The notes beneath the pieces were generated by a model. That model had not been told where the DNA came from. It saw only the letters and a list, made by a program, of their open reading frames with translations, and searched no databases. A stretch of DNA of 64,000 nucleotides from Saitoella complicata NRRL Y-17804. Lineage: Eukaryota > Ascomycota > Saitoellomycetes > Saitoellales > Saitoellaceae. A program made the translations under genes and the position numbers. Location: the NCBI RefSeq assembly GCF_001661265.1, contig NW_017567020.1, positions 1-64,000 on the forward strand, read 5' to 3'. Shown here one piece after another: positions 1-8,699 of this stretch. Position 1 is the first letter of the stretch; every line of letters begins with the position of its first letter.

Positions 1-138
1 CCCTAACCCTAACCCTAACCCTAACCCTAACCCTAACCCTAACCCTAACCCTAACCCTAACCCTAACCCTAACCCTAACCCTAACCCTAACCCTAACCCT
101 AACCCTAACCCTAACCCTAACCCTAACCCTAACCCTAA
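1..138 (+). repeat. Telomere repeat array, (CCCTAA)23
   Basis: Twenty-three uninterrupted CCCTAA hexamers start at the first base and stop at 138, where the sequence changes to unique DNA. This is the C-strand of the vertebrate/filamentous-fungus type TTAGGG telomere, so the window begins at a true chromosome end. No variant repeats are seen. Confidence 0.99.
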
Positions 139-807
139 ATCTCGAAGATATGAAGCCGCGAAATAGACCTTGGTCGAGTCGCTCAAGAACTGATGGGGAT
201 ACATACGGTAGTAGAGGTGACATTGCGAGAGGAATGATCGAAGTCGATCTCTGCTACCATGGAAGGTATCAGGCTGATTGATCTTTGGCAACTGTAAAGT
301 GGTTGGAGTTGGTGGGCTCTCGGGTTGCGACTCCAGTTGAGAGATCCGAGATTGTACAGATTGAATGATTTGGAGGAGGTTGCTTTCCGTAAATTGAGCA
401 GACATGGCGAAGGTAAACTGGAGGGAAGTAGGTGCAGTGTTGTTTTGACTGGTTAAAGTGTAATGAGGGCGAGACAAGACGAGATACTGCAAGTACTTCG
501 GGACGAGATCTGACGAGTTAGACGAGGTGTGACGAGATGACCGAATTACTTATTTGAATAGAGAGACGAATTTATTGAGTTAACCAGTGAAGATCTAAAG
601 GAAGGCATAGGGCCTTTCCTTATATACGGTTTTCCGGACGAGGGTCTAGACCCTTGCTCGGTGGCGTTCCACATTTAGTTAACTCGGTGGCGCCGAGAAC
701 AAGATCTTGAACGAGGGGAGTGAAGATAAGATGAGCCTTGATAGGACCCGAGACAAATCGAGTCTCGGGTTGATCCGAAACTCGAAGTAGTTCTTCGGTT
801 CATGACA
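139..807 (-). mobile_element. Ty3/Gypsy-type LTR retrotransposon, 5' part only (LTR + gag start)
   Basis: A fossil element reads toward the telomere. Its likely 5' LTR spans 459-807 on the minus strand: it starts TGTCATGA and ends TCATTACA, a near-perfect short terminal inverted repeat, and it holds a TATATAAG box. An ATG at 403-405 opens a frame that resembles Ty3/Gypsy Gag, including the segment LRSFLSQCHLYYR followed by a KVYFAASYL motif. That frame runs up to the telomere repeats, so only the 5' part of the element is present and it cannot be whole. Age cannot be judged because no second LTR lies in the window. Family assignment rests on the Gag pattern alone. Confidence 0.75.
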
Positions 808-1457
808 CACAGGCCTGGTCAAGTCCACCCAAGCGGACAGTTCAGAGGTCTTCCTGCGCTTGCTACCAGCGGTCTGGCGGGTGGTCGGAGCCCTGGCGGC
901 CGGAGGAGAGAGGTACTTTCGATAAACGGGATTGTCCCTGTCTAGCAATATTAGCACAAGATCGGAAGCGGACAAGTTCACCAACCAATCCGGAATAATA
1001 CTGGACACACCATCCCCTTCCTTCGCAACCTGGCAGGCATCACCATTATGGTTACACCACATACAAGCTCCAGCATGGGGGTGACACTTCTTAGTTGTCG
1101 GATCAACGCCTGGCACATGGGCATAAACAACACAGGGTAACCCGTCATCGGCGTCCGCCAGTTGTCGCAAGTGGTCAGGCTGACCCTCTCGTACTTCCGG
1201 TAATAGGGTCGGTTGATCTCGCGGTTGTGGAGCTTCTTGGCGGTCATCATTGAGCGAGCAGAGCGGACAAGTGCCGATAAGCGAGGGCGGAGCGGACAGT
1301 ACGGATGAGCAAACGTGCAATCCGAACTGACTCGAACAAACTGGATTGTTGTCCGCCAGTTCGGACGCCGGTGATGGTGAGTTTCACATTCTCCGCAGTC
1401 ACTTGACTTAGTCCAAGAACGGATGGGAGGGGGGGGGTAATGTAGAGTGTGTCGCAC
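808..1457 (-). other. Cysteine-rich open frames of unknown function beside the LTR
   Basis: Two overlapping minus-strand frames are open here. The more protein-like one covers about 808-1320 and encodes CPLC, a CHPHAGACMWC cluster and a C-terminal lysine/arginine-rich stretch. It has no ATG of its own (the first possible start is TTG) and it runs straight into the LTR at 807. The other frame (978-1457) contains a CGEC...HHH cluster. I do not recognise a family. It may be a host gene whose 3' end was displaced by the LTR element, with an unresolved intron or frame change between the two cysteine clusters. Confidence 0.3.
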
Positions 1458-1904
1458 TCCTTTGTATTAACTATATATAAATATGGGACTTACTCCCATC
1501 CATAGTCATCAGCAATATACGATTCTTATTCTGGTATGACACTCGCTACACATGTTACCAGTCTGCTTCATATGGAATCTCAGTGTTGTCAGCCTTCATC
1601 AAATGTTGCCGAAAGTACTCCGCCGACGAACGGCAGTTGCTCTTACGGCTACCGGGCGCCCATCCCGGGGCCCCGCAGGCGACGATCAAAGCCCGAATCC
1701 GAATCTCGATCCCACAAATGCCACTTACACAATAGATGCGCAATCCTGGATTACCGATGCGCTCGCCGGCTAAATGGACCTTAAGATTTCCTCGATCTAC
1801 CCCGCTTCATGATCGACCTCAGGCTTAGCCATATAGAATCGATGTCAAAAGGCCGGCGCCTGACAGCTGTCGCGATGGTTGACAGTTAACGGGATGAGAG
1901 AAAG
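1458..1904. other. Intergenic, no gene identified
   Basis: A TATATATAAAT stretch near 1470 reads forward. An ATG at 1536 opens an 82-codon frame and another frame overlaps it, but neither resembles a known protein. The segment also holds the promoter of the next gene. I see no RNA gene here. Confidence 0.4.
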
Positions 1905-3527
1905 ATGGTAGTCTTCAGGATCAAGCTTAGGCAAGCGATTCAGGATGTCTTTCGCGAGAAGGATGCGCAGAGATACACACCCTTACCATTGGGGATCAGG
2001 CGCACACCTCGTCGATCCTTGCGATGGAGCATTGCCTGCCTCGGGGGGTTCTTGACCGCCTTCATTCTCGTCACTCATACCTATCGTCTTCATCACCTTG
2101 GAGCACACGTCGCGCCGCCTGCTTTCTGGCTCGACAAGTATGTCATGTTCAACAACTTTCCTCCCAACACCATTCATCCAGCGATCGAGGTATCTTCTCT
2201 GAACCCGTACGAGTCCACCATCACGCGCTGTCCGGGTCCCCATGGTACAGTCTTCCCGAATCTGAAATACATTGTGAATCCAACGGAACACCCTCCGCAC
2301 TTGATCGGTTCCTCCAAGCTCACGAACCTCTCCGACGCGTGTATGACTCGCAATCAACGCTACGCGCCCTACGAAGCCATCGAATTCCCATCGTCCGACG
2401 ACAATGAAACTCAACCCTCTCCCGACCGTCTACATCTGAATTGGCGCAAATCGTTGGACAAGTGCTTCGACACACGAGCGGACGGGCGTCCCCGGACAGC
2501 AATTGTACTGCGCTCGTATGACGGGTACACCTACCACCACGACGACATCCTCAACCTCCGCGCACTAATCATCGAACTCGGTCTCAACACCGGCGGCCAA
2601 TTCGACATCTTCATCCTTCATCAAGTCAAGGACGGTGCAGCAATCTTTGCCGACGACGAAATCTGGACCAATAAAGCACGGGACGCGGTTCCGGCTGAGT
2701 TTGAAGGATTCGTCGAGTTGTGGTCTGAGATCCAGATGCGGGCACTCTACCCTGGGCTCGATGTCGTCGACGATTGGCACCGGGCTGGACACATTAACGG
2801 TGTCCATCGGGGGAATCTGGCGCCGTTGCAGTGGTTTGCGACACGGCATCCGGAATACGACTTCTTCTACAACTGGGAAATGGACGTTCGGTATATCGGG
2901 AATTACTACGAGCTATTGAACAAAGCCGAGGTGTTTGCGCGGGGTCAGCCGCGTGGGGAGATGACTTGGAATAACAGCCAACATTGGATCATCGAAGGTA
3001 CGCAAAACTGGTCCCCACCATCGACAACTCCATCCATCGGTATCGGTGAAGAAGCCGATCTAATCGCTTTCGACCCCATATTCGACCCCATCAACAGCGG
3101 CTGGTACTTCGAAGACGACATCGTAAACTACCCCTCCGCCCGCTCAACCCCCCGCCGCGCCTCAATCATCACGAACGCCCGCCTTTCCCGTCCTCTCCTC
3201 CTCGCCCTCCACGCCGAAAACTCCCTCGGGCGCCACATCCACTGCGAAGCATTCCCCGCCAGCATCGCATACGCCCGACACCTGAAAGCCGTGTACGTAC
3301 CGCATCCCGTGTTCTACGAGCACGATGTGGATCGGAGGGAGTTGGATACCAAAGTTAATGATCAGAGGTTTTTCGGGCATGAGTGGGATATGAATCCGAG
3401 TACGTATTATTATCGGGCGGGGTTTGCGAAGACGGTGTATCGGGGGTGGCATGAGCATGCGGAGACGTGTAGGAGGGCGGTGTTGTTGCATCCGATTAAG
3501 GATGTGACGGATGATGGTCGATGGTAA
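1905..3527 (+). CDS. DUF3405 family type II membrane protein
   Basis: Intronless gene for 540 aa. The N-terminus is basic and cytosolic-looking, and one hydrophobic segment at about residues 42-60 fits a signal anchor, so the bulk would lie in the Golgi/ER lumen. The body matches the fungal DUF3405 family: a conserved block TAIVLRSYDGYTY near residue 200, a second block around NWEMDVRYIGNYYEL near residue 325, and a C-terminal region with conserved His and Tyr residues. The EMD acidic motif recalls the metal-binding motif of GT-A glycosyltransferases, so a sugar-transfer role is an inference; the family has no proven reaction that I know of. The ATG at 1905 is the first in frame. Confidence 0.85.
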   Translation: MVVFRIKLRQAIQDVFREKDAQRYTPLPLGIRRTPRRSLRWSIACLGGFLTAFILVTHTYRLHHLGAHVAPPAFWLDKYVMFNNFPPNTIHPAIEVSSLNPYESTITRCPGPHGTVFPNLKYIVNPTEHPPHLIGSSKLTNLSDACMTRNQRYAPYEAIEFPSSDDNETQPSPDRLHLNWRKSLDKCFDTRADGRPRTAIVLRSYDGYTYHHDDILNLRALIIELGLNTGGQFDIFILHQVKDGAAIFADDEIWTNKARDAVPAEFEGFVELWSEIQMRALYPGLDVVDDWHRAGHINGVHRGNLAPLQWFATRHPEYDFFYNWEMDVRYIGNYYELLNKAEVFARGQPRGEMTWNNSQHWIIEGTQNWSPPSTTPSIGIGEEADLIAFDPIFDPINSGWYFEDDIVNYPSARSTPRRASIITNARLSRPLLLALHAENSLGRHIHCEAFPASIAYARHLKAVYVPHPVFYEHDVDRRELDTKVNDQRFFGHEWDMNPSTYYYRAGFAKTVYRGWHEHAETCRRAVLLHPIKDVTDDGRW

Positions 3528-3821
3528 GGGAGGAAATGGGTCTTGCATTGTGGACTTGGAGACAAGAAAAATGAATCGTACGAGTAGGGACTACAATAAG
3601 ATAGACGAAGACCGGTGTTCAGCACGCGACTGCATTGCGTTGTCTCGGCCGACTTTCAATTGTCATATATAACTAGGGAGCATGAACGTTGCAATTCGAG
3701 CTTCATCAAATGGATCCCACATTCCCTACCTGCTATGACTTCATTGCTCACCCGCGCTGCAGCTGCAAGTCGCCACACCTTAGATACGACGTACACCCAA
3801 GTAGAAACCTGACAAACCACC

Positions 3822-5465
3822 ATGGCCGTCGTAAAGGTATCGCCGGCAGAACAGAAGCTGTCCGCTTCAGATATCACGTCGTCCTCCTCGGACTGGGTCT
3901 ACGATGCACACGATACTCCTTCACCCGCACCGGATCGTCGCAGTGCCAATCCCAGTCCCCGTCCTAGGACTATCGCCAGATCACAGCCAAGTACACAGCC
4001 GACGCCAACGCCAATTGCAACTCACGCACCAGTGGCAGCACCGAAGAAAGATGTCCACAAACCCGCCATCCTCGAAAAACTCCTCGAAGTCCCCCTCTCC
4101 CTCCTCCGCCTCCTAACCTCCCTCATCGCCCTCTTCACAACCCTCCTCGCCCTCCTCGCCTCGCCCCTCGGGTTCATCCTCCTCCTCGCCGCGACACCAT
4201 TCCTCGTCCCCACCCTTCTCCGCCTCATCCTCCGTTCCGCTTCCGAAACGGCTCGAGAACTGTTTGGGGTTGAGTCGTTTGCGAAACTGATATCCGTCCC
4301 GTTGTTGCCCGTGATTCCGACGTGGGTTGCGGGTGTGCGGGGGAATATGACGGCGGTGAGGGAAAGGGTGTTACCGGTTATGTGTCGCATTCCGGGTGTA
4401 TCGATCCTCGCATCCGACATCTGCGTGAACTACACCGCAGCATCATCGTCTCCCTCCAACAAGAGTCCCTTGGGCGCAGACTTCCCAGCCCTCATCGACC
4501 TCCAACTCAAATCCTTCTCCTCCCTCCTCACCCCCTTCCGGTCCCCGCCCTCTCCCTCCTCTGCCGAACTCACCGACACATCGTCCGACGCCCTCGCATC
4601 CCACCTCCAACAAACCCAATCCGCAGCCTCCGATCTCCGGACACTCATCAAACTCTCCTCCCTCGCCTCAAAAGAGGCTCTCGACCAAACTCTTGAGGAG
4701 TTCGCTATTGGTGCCGGATGCGCTGCGCGGGAGATCCGAAGGCTGGGGGCGAGGGTCGGGGGCGCTGTGGATGGGGCAAGAGCGGTCAATGGGTGGGCTA
4801 TGGGTGCGTTGCTCGCATTACCGCCTCCGCAAGAGGATTCGCTGGCTGGAAAACTCAAAAATGCGCTCTCACTGCGCAACCCTGCTGATGTCAGCCGCAC
4901 CCAAGTCGCCCGAATCTTCGCGGCAAGCATGTCGGCCCTCGAATCCTCCCTCCACGAATGCATCACCCAATCTCACACAACCCTCTCCACGCTCGACCAC
5001 CTCGAATCCACGCTCCAAACCCTCCACACCCTCCTCCACACCTCCAAATCCCACATCAACTCTGCCCGCGCCGACATCCTCTCCGATCTCTGGACCTACC
5101 TCGGTTCCCGCACGGCGCGTGTCCAGCTCCTCCGTCACCGGGAACATCTGGAGCTACTACAAACAGTGGAAGTACAGAGACGGGTGGCCAAGGGGCATAT
5201 TCTTGAAGTGTTGGGGGAGTTGGAGGAGTTTGAGGCGGGGTTGCAGGTGCTCAGGGAACGGGTTGCGAGGCCGGTTGTGATTGGGGAGGGAGGCCCGGAG
5301 GGGGGTGAGGTCGTGCCGGTTGAGGTTCACGTTGCGAGTATTCAGATGGGGATTGAAAGGTTGGCGGAGAGTAGGGTTGTTGGTGGGAGGAGGGGTAGGG
5401 TTGTGGAGGGGGAGAGGGAGGGAGTTAGGGTGGTGAGGATTACGGGGGATGAGGAGGTGGAGTGA
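3822..5465 (+). CDS. Uncharacterised fungal membrane protein
   Basis: Intronless gene for 547 aa; the start lies in a good context (CACCATGGCC). Residues 1-75 are Ser/Pro/Thr-rich and probably disordered. A strongly hydrophobic stretch at about 86-138, rich in Leu, gives one long or two short membrane helices; a short hydrophobic turn follows near 155-170. The remainder (about 240-500) is helical with heptad-like Leu patterns, suggesting a coiled coil. I do not recognise the family. The gene shows strong alternation of C-rich and G-rich codon blocks on its coding strand. Confidence 0.7.
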   Translation: MAVVKVSPAEQKLSASDITSSSSDWVYDAHDTPSPAPDRRSANPSPRPRTIARSQPSTQPTPTPIATHAPVAAPKKDVHKPAILEKLLEVPLSLLRLLTSLIALFTTLLALLASPLGFILLLAATPFLVPTLLRLILRSASETARELFGVESFAKLISVPLLPVIPTWVAGVRGNMTAVRERVLPVMCRIPGVSILASDICVNYTAASSSPSNKSPLGADFPALIDLQLKSFSSLLTPFRSPPSPSSAELTDTSSDALASHLQQTQSAASDLRTLIKLSSLASKEALDQTLEEFAIGAGCAAREIRRLGARVGGAVDGARAVNGWAMGALLALPPPQEDSLAGKLKNALSLRNPADVSRTQVARIFAASMSALESSLHECITQSHTTLSTLDHLESTLQTLHTLLHTSKSHINSARADILSDLWTYLGSRTARVQLLRHREHLELLQTVEVQRRVAKGHILEVLGELEEFEAGLQVLRERVARPVVIGEGGPEGGEVVPVEVHVASIQMGIERLAESRVVGGRRGRVVEGEREGVRVVRITGDEEVE

Positions 5466-5541
5466 TTTAGTCTTTGGGTCTTTTTTGATATTTGGTTATG
5501 GCCCGGGGTGTCGAACGCAGTCCAGCGTGTAGCCAGATACC

Positions 5542-5573
5542 TTTGCACTGCCACACGTTTGCACTGCCACACG
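5542..5573 (+). repeat. Short tandem duplication, 2 x 16 bp
   Basis: Two exact adjacent copies of TTTGCACTGCCACACG, at 5542-5557 and 5558-5573. They lie between the 3' end of the preceding gene and the TATA box of the truncated signal-peptide frame, so they could be a duplicated regulatory site. Confidence 0.85.
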
Positions 5574-5788
5574 TCCTTGAGCACGTGCACTCCCCCCCGG
5601 AATCTCCCGGGACCGTCTCGGTTAGCGACCTCGCTTAGCGCGCTTGTTTAGGCGAACCACCCGAGACAAGCGATAACATGCGATTGTGCTGAGATGAGCG
5701 AATGAGAGGGAGATGCTCTGTGGAGAAGCGATCGTGCGGTGACCGTAGGGGCTGAGCAATCTACAGATCAGCTGGCGGTGCGCTGCGA

Positions 5789-5794
5789 TATAAA
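5789..5794 (+). promoter_or_regulatory. TATA box of the truncated secreted-protein frame
   Basis: TATAAA stands 62 bp upstream of the ATG at 5856, a normal spacing for the TATA promoters in this window. It suggests that the short frame downstream was once a properly promoted gene. Confidence 0.6.
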
Positions 5795-5855
5795 GCCCAT
5801 GGGGTTCCCGGCTTGATGGCTCGTCACACGGACTCTCAACCCTTCCCTCGCTACC

Positions 5856-5939
5856 ATGAAGTTCACCGGCTCCGCCCTCGCTCTCGCCTCAATCCTCCTC
5901 GGCACCTCCTCCGCCTCTCTAAACCCTAACCCTAAATAG
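5856..5939 (+). pseudogene. Secreted-protein gene cut off after its signal peptide
   Basis: An ATG at 5856 opens 27 codons beginning MKFTGSALALASILLGTSSA, a textbook signal peptide with an Ala-x-Ala-like cleavage end. Immediately after it the DNA becomes two telomere-type units (5921-5936), encoding NPNP, and then a stop at 5937-5939. A TATA box stands 62 bp upstream. The mature part of the protein is missing. The simplest reading is that the promoter and first codons of a host secreted-protein gene were joined to telomeric DNA by breakage and repair. What the lost protein was cannot be told. Confidence 0.65.
5921..5936 (+). repeat. Interstitial telomere-like seed
   Basis: AAACCCTAACCCTAAA, two CCCTAA units plus edge bases, in the same orientation as the terminal array at 1-138. 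The right border (CCCTAAAT) matches the inner border of the real telomere array. It sits exactly where the signal-peptide frame loses its coding sequence. Confidence 0.8.
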
Positions 5940-6455
5940 GTTGATACTTTTGAGCTCAGTGAGAACGTGAGGACGTACGGTGACAAGATTGCACTGTACG
6001 TGGTCAATGAGAATTCTCGTTTATACATTTAACGCGTATTCACTGTGGCACGTGTTCAAGACGATACTCCCACTCGGCGAGGTATGTAACTCTTAAGTGT
6101 TTCTTTATCATACACCCAAACATAAGTCATCGTACATGCGGACGGTCCCAACCCGTGGGAACATATTGCATGCGCGACACCCCGTACACTTCGTTCTGCC
6201 GACTGCTCTAACTTGTAAGTTGGATTGATACCGTGGTCGGAAATGTACCTTAGGCACGTTATTAAAGTTCCTTTCCATATACGTGATTGCAGTTCCGGAT
6301 CTTGATCGCGATCACACACGCACAAGTAACTGTCCTTCAACTCATAAACCCCGATTAACCCAAGGCAATGAATGATGAAGCCGTCAAATGTTGCTCGTTT
6401 ATAACCCGAGTATCATTGTCTAATCCTCTACTGACAATTCATGTATCATGCCCAT
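5940..6455. other. Intergenic, no gene identified
   Basis: No convincing coding region. One copy of CGTGGGAAC lies at 6154-6162. The minus-strand frame at 6056-6340 has no supporting features. Confidence 0.4.
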
Positions 6456-7622
6456 CTAGTCCAACTCCTCCGCCGGCCCAAAAAACTCCCAAAACAACCT
6501 CTCCTCCTCAACCCCCAAATCCCGCTTCAACCACCCCTTAACATCCTTCATGAATCCCTTCGGACCCAAGAAGTAGAAATCTGCTTCGCTTAGTGTTTCG
6601 GGAGTGAGCCACTTCTGGAGGTGGGATAAGGACAGACGATCATTGGAGGAGGTGTAAACCGAATGGACGGTCAACGAGTGGTGGGTGGAAGCGAGTTGTG
6701 CGAGGTGGGCGCGGAAGGGGTGTGAAGCCTCCGACCGTGCGCAGTGCACAAACACCACCGGCCGATCTTTCAATGCCTGTTCAACCAACGGTACCATGGG
6801 CGTAATCCCCGCCCCAGCACTAATCAACACAACCGGGTTTCCCTTTCTTTTTGGGTTCAACACAAAGTCCCCGACGGGGGGAAACACGTCGATGGTCGCA
6901 CCAACCACCGTCTCATCGTGAAGGTAATTGGAAAAGACACCGTGCGGCTCGCGTTGGACGCTAATCCGGATCGTCCGGCCATTAGGTGTAGAGGAGAGTG
7001 AGTAATTGCGGCGGTGTTCAACGTGGTTGACCACAGCTTTCAGACCAATATACTGCCCCGCCTTCCACTCCATGACCTCTTCCCCATCAACAGGCTCGAG
7101 GAGAAACGAAGTCATAGACTCCGACGCCCCCACTTTCTCGACCACGCGAAACGAACGAGCCGCACGCCACCCCCCCGGCGCAGCCTCTAGCTCATGATAC
7201 TTCTTCTCCTCGGCGCCGATGAGGAGGGAGGAGAGATCACCGTATGCGGCGGTCCATGCGGCAAGAACCTCTTCGGTCGCGATCTCTGCACCGAGGACTT
7301 CGCGGATAGCTTGGAGGAGGGAGGATCCGACTTTGGGGTAGTGTTCGGGCAGGATTTGGAGTGCGACGTGCTTATTGTTAATCCGTTCGATGGCGGCTTT
7401 GAGAGGGGTGAGGTCGTCCACATTCTTGGCGTAAGCGAGGATCGCACCTGCCAATGCCCGCGGCTGCCGTCCAGACGCTTGGTGAGAGGAGTTGAATAAC
7501 GGGCGAAGTTCGGGATGGTCGTCGAGGAGGAGTTTGTAGAAGTGGGATGCGAGGGCTTCGCCGCCGGTTTCGAGGAGGGGGATGGTTGCTTTGATGATGT
7601 CTTTCTGGGTGGAGTTGATCAT
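6456..7622 (-). CDS. YHB1: Flavohemoglobin (nitric oxide dioxygenase)
   Basis: Encodes 388 aa, the usual length of the family. A globin domain fills about residues 1-140, with the proximal His in HVALQILPEHYPKV. A ferredoxin-reductase-type FAD domain follows (RRNYSLSS flavin motif, HGVFSNYL), then an NAD(P)H domain with SAGAGITPMVPLVE and the terminal WEFFGP motif. The enzyme oxidises NO to nitrate using O2 and NAD(P)H, protecting against nitrosative stress. The frame stays open upstream to 7724, but the start at 7622 is preferred: the globin fold begins there, and a TATAAA box at 7681-7686 lies inside the longer version, which would put it upstream of its own promoter. No intron. Confidence 0.95.
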   Translation of the reverse strand: MINSTQKDIIKATIPLLETGGEALASHFYKLLLDDHPELRPLFNSSHQASGRQPRALAGAILAYAKNVDDLTPLKAAIERINNKHVALQILPEHYPKVGSSLLQAIREVLGAEIATEEVLAAWTAAYGDLSSLLIGAEEKKYHELEAAPGGWRAARSFRVVEKVGASESMTSFLLEPVDGEEVMEWKAGQYIGLKAVVNHVEHRRNYSLSSTPNGRTIRISVQREPHGVFSNYLHDETVVGATIDVFPPVGDFVLNPKRKGNPVVLISAGAGITPMVPLVEQALKDRPVVFVHCARSEASHPFRAHLAQLASTHHSLTVHSVYTSSNDRLSLSHLQKWLTPETLSEADFYFLGPKGFMKDVKGWLKRDLGVEEERLFWEFFGPAEELD

Positions 7623-7680
7623 GCTGCTAAACGAATGGTAGAACGGATCAAGTTGGTGGTCTGTGAACCAAGCAAGGTCT

Positions 7681-7686
7681 TTTATA
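7681..7686 (-). promoter_or_regulatory. TATA box of the flavohemoglobin gene
   Basis: TATAAA on the minus strand, 59 bp upstream of the ATG at 7622. It decides the start choice for the gene. Confidence 0.6.
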
Positions 7687-7948
7687 CGTCGCACATGGCG
7701 GCCATTCCCGGCGCGAGAATCCACGTTACTTCATTTGTCATCCCTTCGAGGACTCTTTCATTGGCGAATCACATTCCGAGCCGATTGACCGAGTTCGAAG
7801 CCGGAAGTATTTGTTCTACTGGATGGGGTTAGCGCTGTCAATTTTCGGCGGAAAGTGGAAGCGCGGTGCCGAATTTCCACGTTGTTGACTGAGCGAGGCA
7901 AGAGTTGGCGAGGAATCGATTAGGAGCGCGATCGCAGGAGGCAAAACG

Positions 7949-8022
7949 TGATTCCGCCCGGGATTGAACCGGGGACCTGCGCCGTGTTAAGGCGCCGCCA
8001 TAACCAACTAGACCACGGAACC
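7949..8022 (-). tRNA. tRNA-Val (AAC), copy 1
   Basis: A 74-nt intronless tRNA. Acceptor stem GGTTCCG pairs with CGGAATC (one G-T pair); the anticodon loop TTAACAC gives anticodon AAC; the T arm has the normal GGTTCAATCC. It is followed by the Pol III terminator TTTTGC and preceded by CATCCAATA, a flank shared with copies 2 and 3. The four Val copies in the window are identical in their mature sequence. Confidence 0.97.
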
Positions 8023-8073
8023 TATTGGATGTCACAGCGTGGCCTTTGCGTATCATGTAGTTTACAATGAGTT

Positions 8074-8353
8074 CTGATCATGGCACACCCCTGTTTCTTC
8101 GTAACACACCCCCGCGCGCGGATTCTGCGCCGAATTGGAGAGATCAGAGCAGAACACGACAAGTTAATATTATTTACATTAGCAGTATGTACAAAACAAA
8201 CAGCCAGAACACTCCCACGGAAACACTCCCACGGACTCAGTGCCCATATCCATCAAAAAAATTCCACGGCGCCCCGGGGGGAGGGCCATAGAACTGATAT
8301 TGCACCGGGGCAGCTTGGAGGGGATCATAGAAACAGGGGTGTGCCATGATCAG
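8074..8353. mobile_element. MITE-like element with perfect 25-bp terminal inverted repeats
   Basis: Bases 8074-8098 are the exact reverse complement of 8329-8353, with no mismatch over 25 bp; the pairing stops on both sides. The enclosed 230 bp hold no transposase. Inside are a 2 x 14 bp tandem repeat (AACACTCCCACGGA, 8208-8235) and a short minus-strand frame (8237-8346) starting in the right repeat and encoding Pro/aromatic-rich residues such as YQFYGPPPGAPWNFF. A clear target-site duplication is not visible. The layout fits a non-autonomous DNA transposon, probably young because the ends still match perfectly. Confidence 0.6.
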
Positions 8354-8699
8354 GACCCTAAAGATTGCAAGATAGAACACGGGCCTAGATTGCCGGGAGA
8401 TGCACCGCGCCCACTTTTCATCTAGCCGATGCACCCGACGTACGATGTCTGCCGATTTCTGCCGTTTAACTTTGCGCTACACGATAATGCACATGCACTG
8501 ATTTCGAGGCAGCAGCGCGTCGGCATGCTCGGGAAACTCGACGCCTCGAGAACCTCAAAGTCCTATCTTGTCTCGCCTCGAGGACACGGACGCGTCGTAA
8601 AGCGGGGACGCGGGATCATCCTCGACGGCTATTAAAGGTCGAGCATCCCCGTCTTGCCCAGATCAGAATCAACCCATCATCAACACCACGACGACGACG

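Noticed and set aside
7623-7724. Longer flavohemoglobin start with 34 extra residues
   Set aside because: It contains the TATA box at 7681-7686, and the extra residues do not belong to the globin fold.
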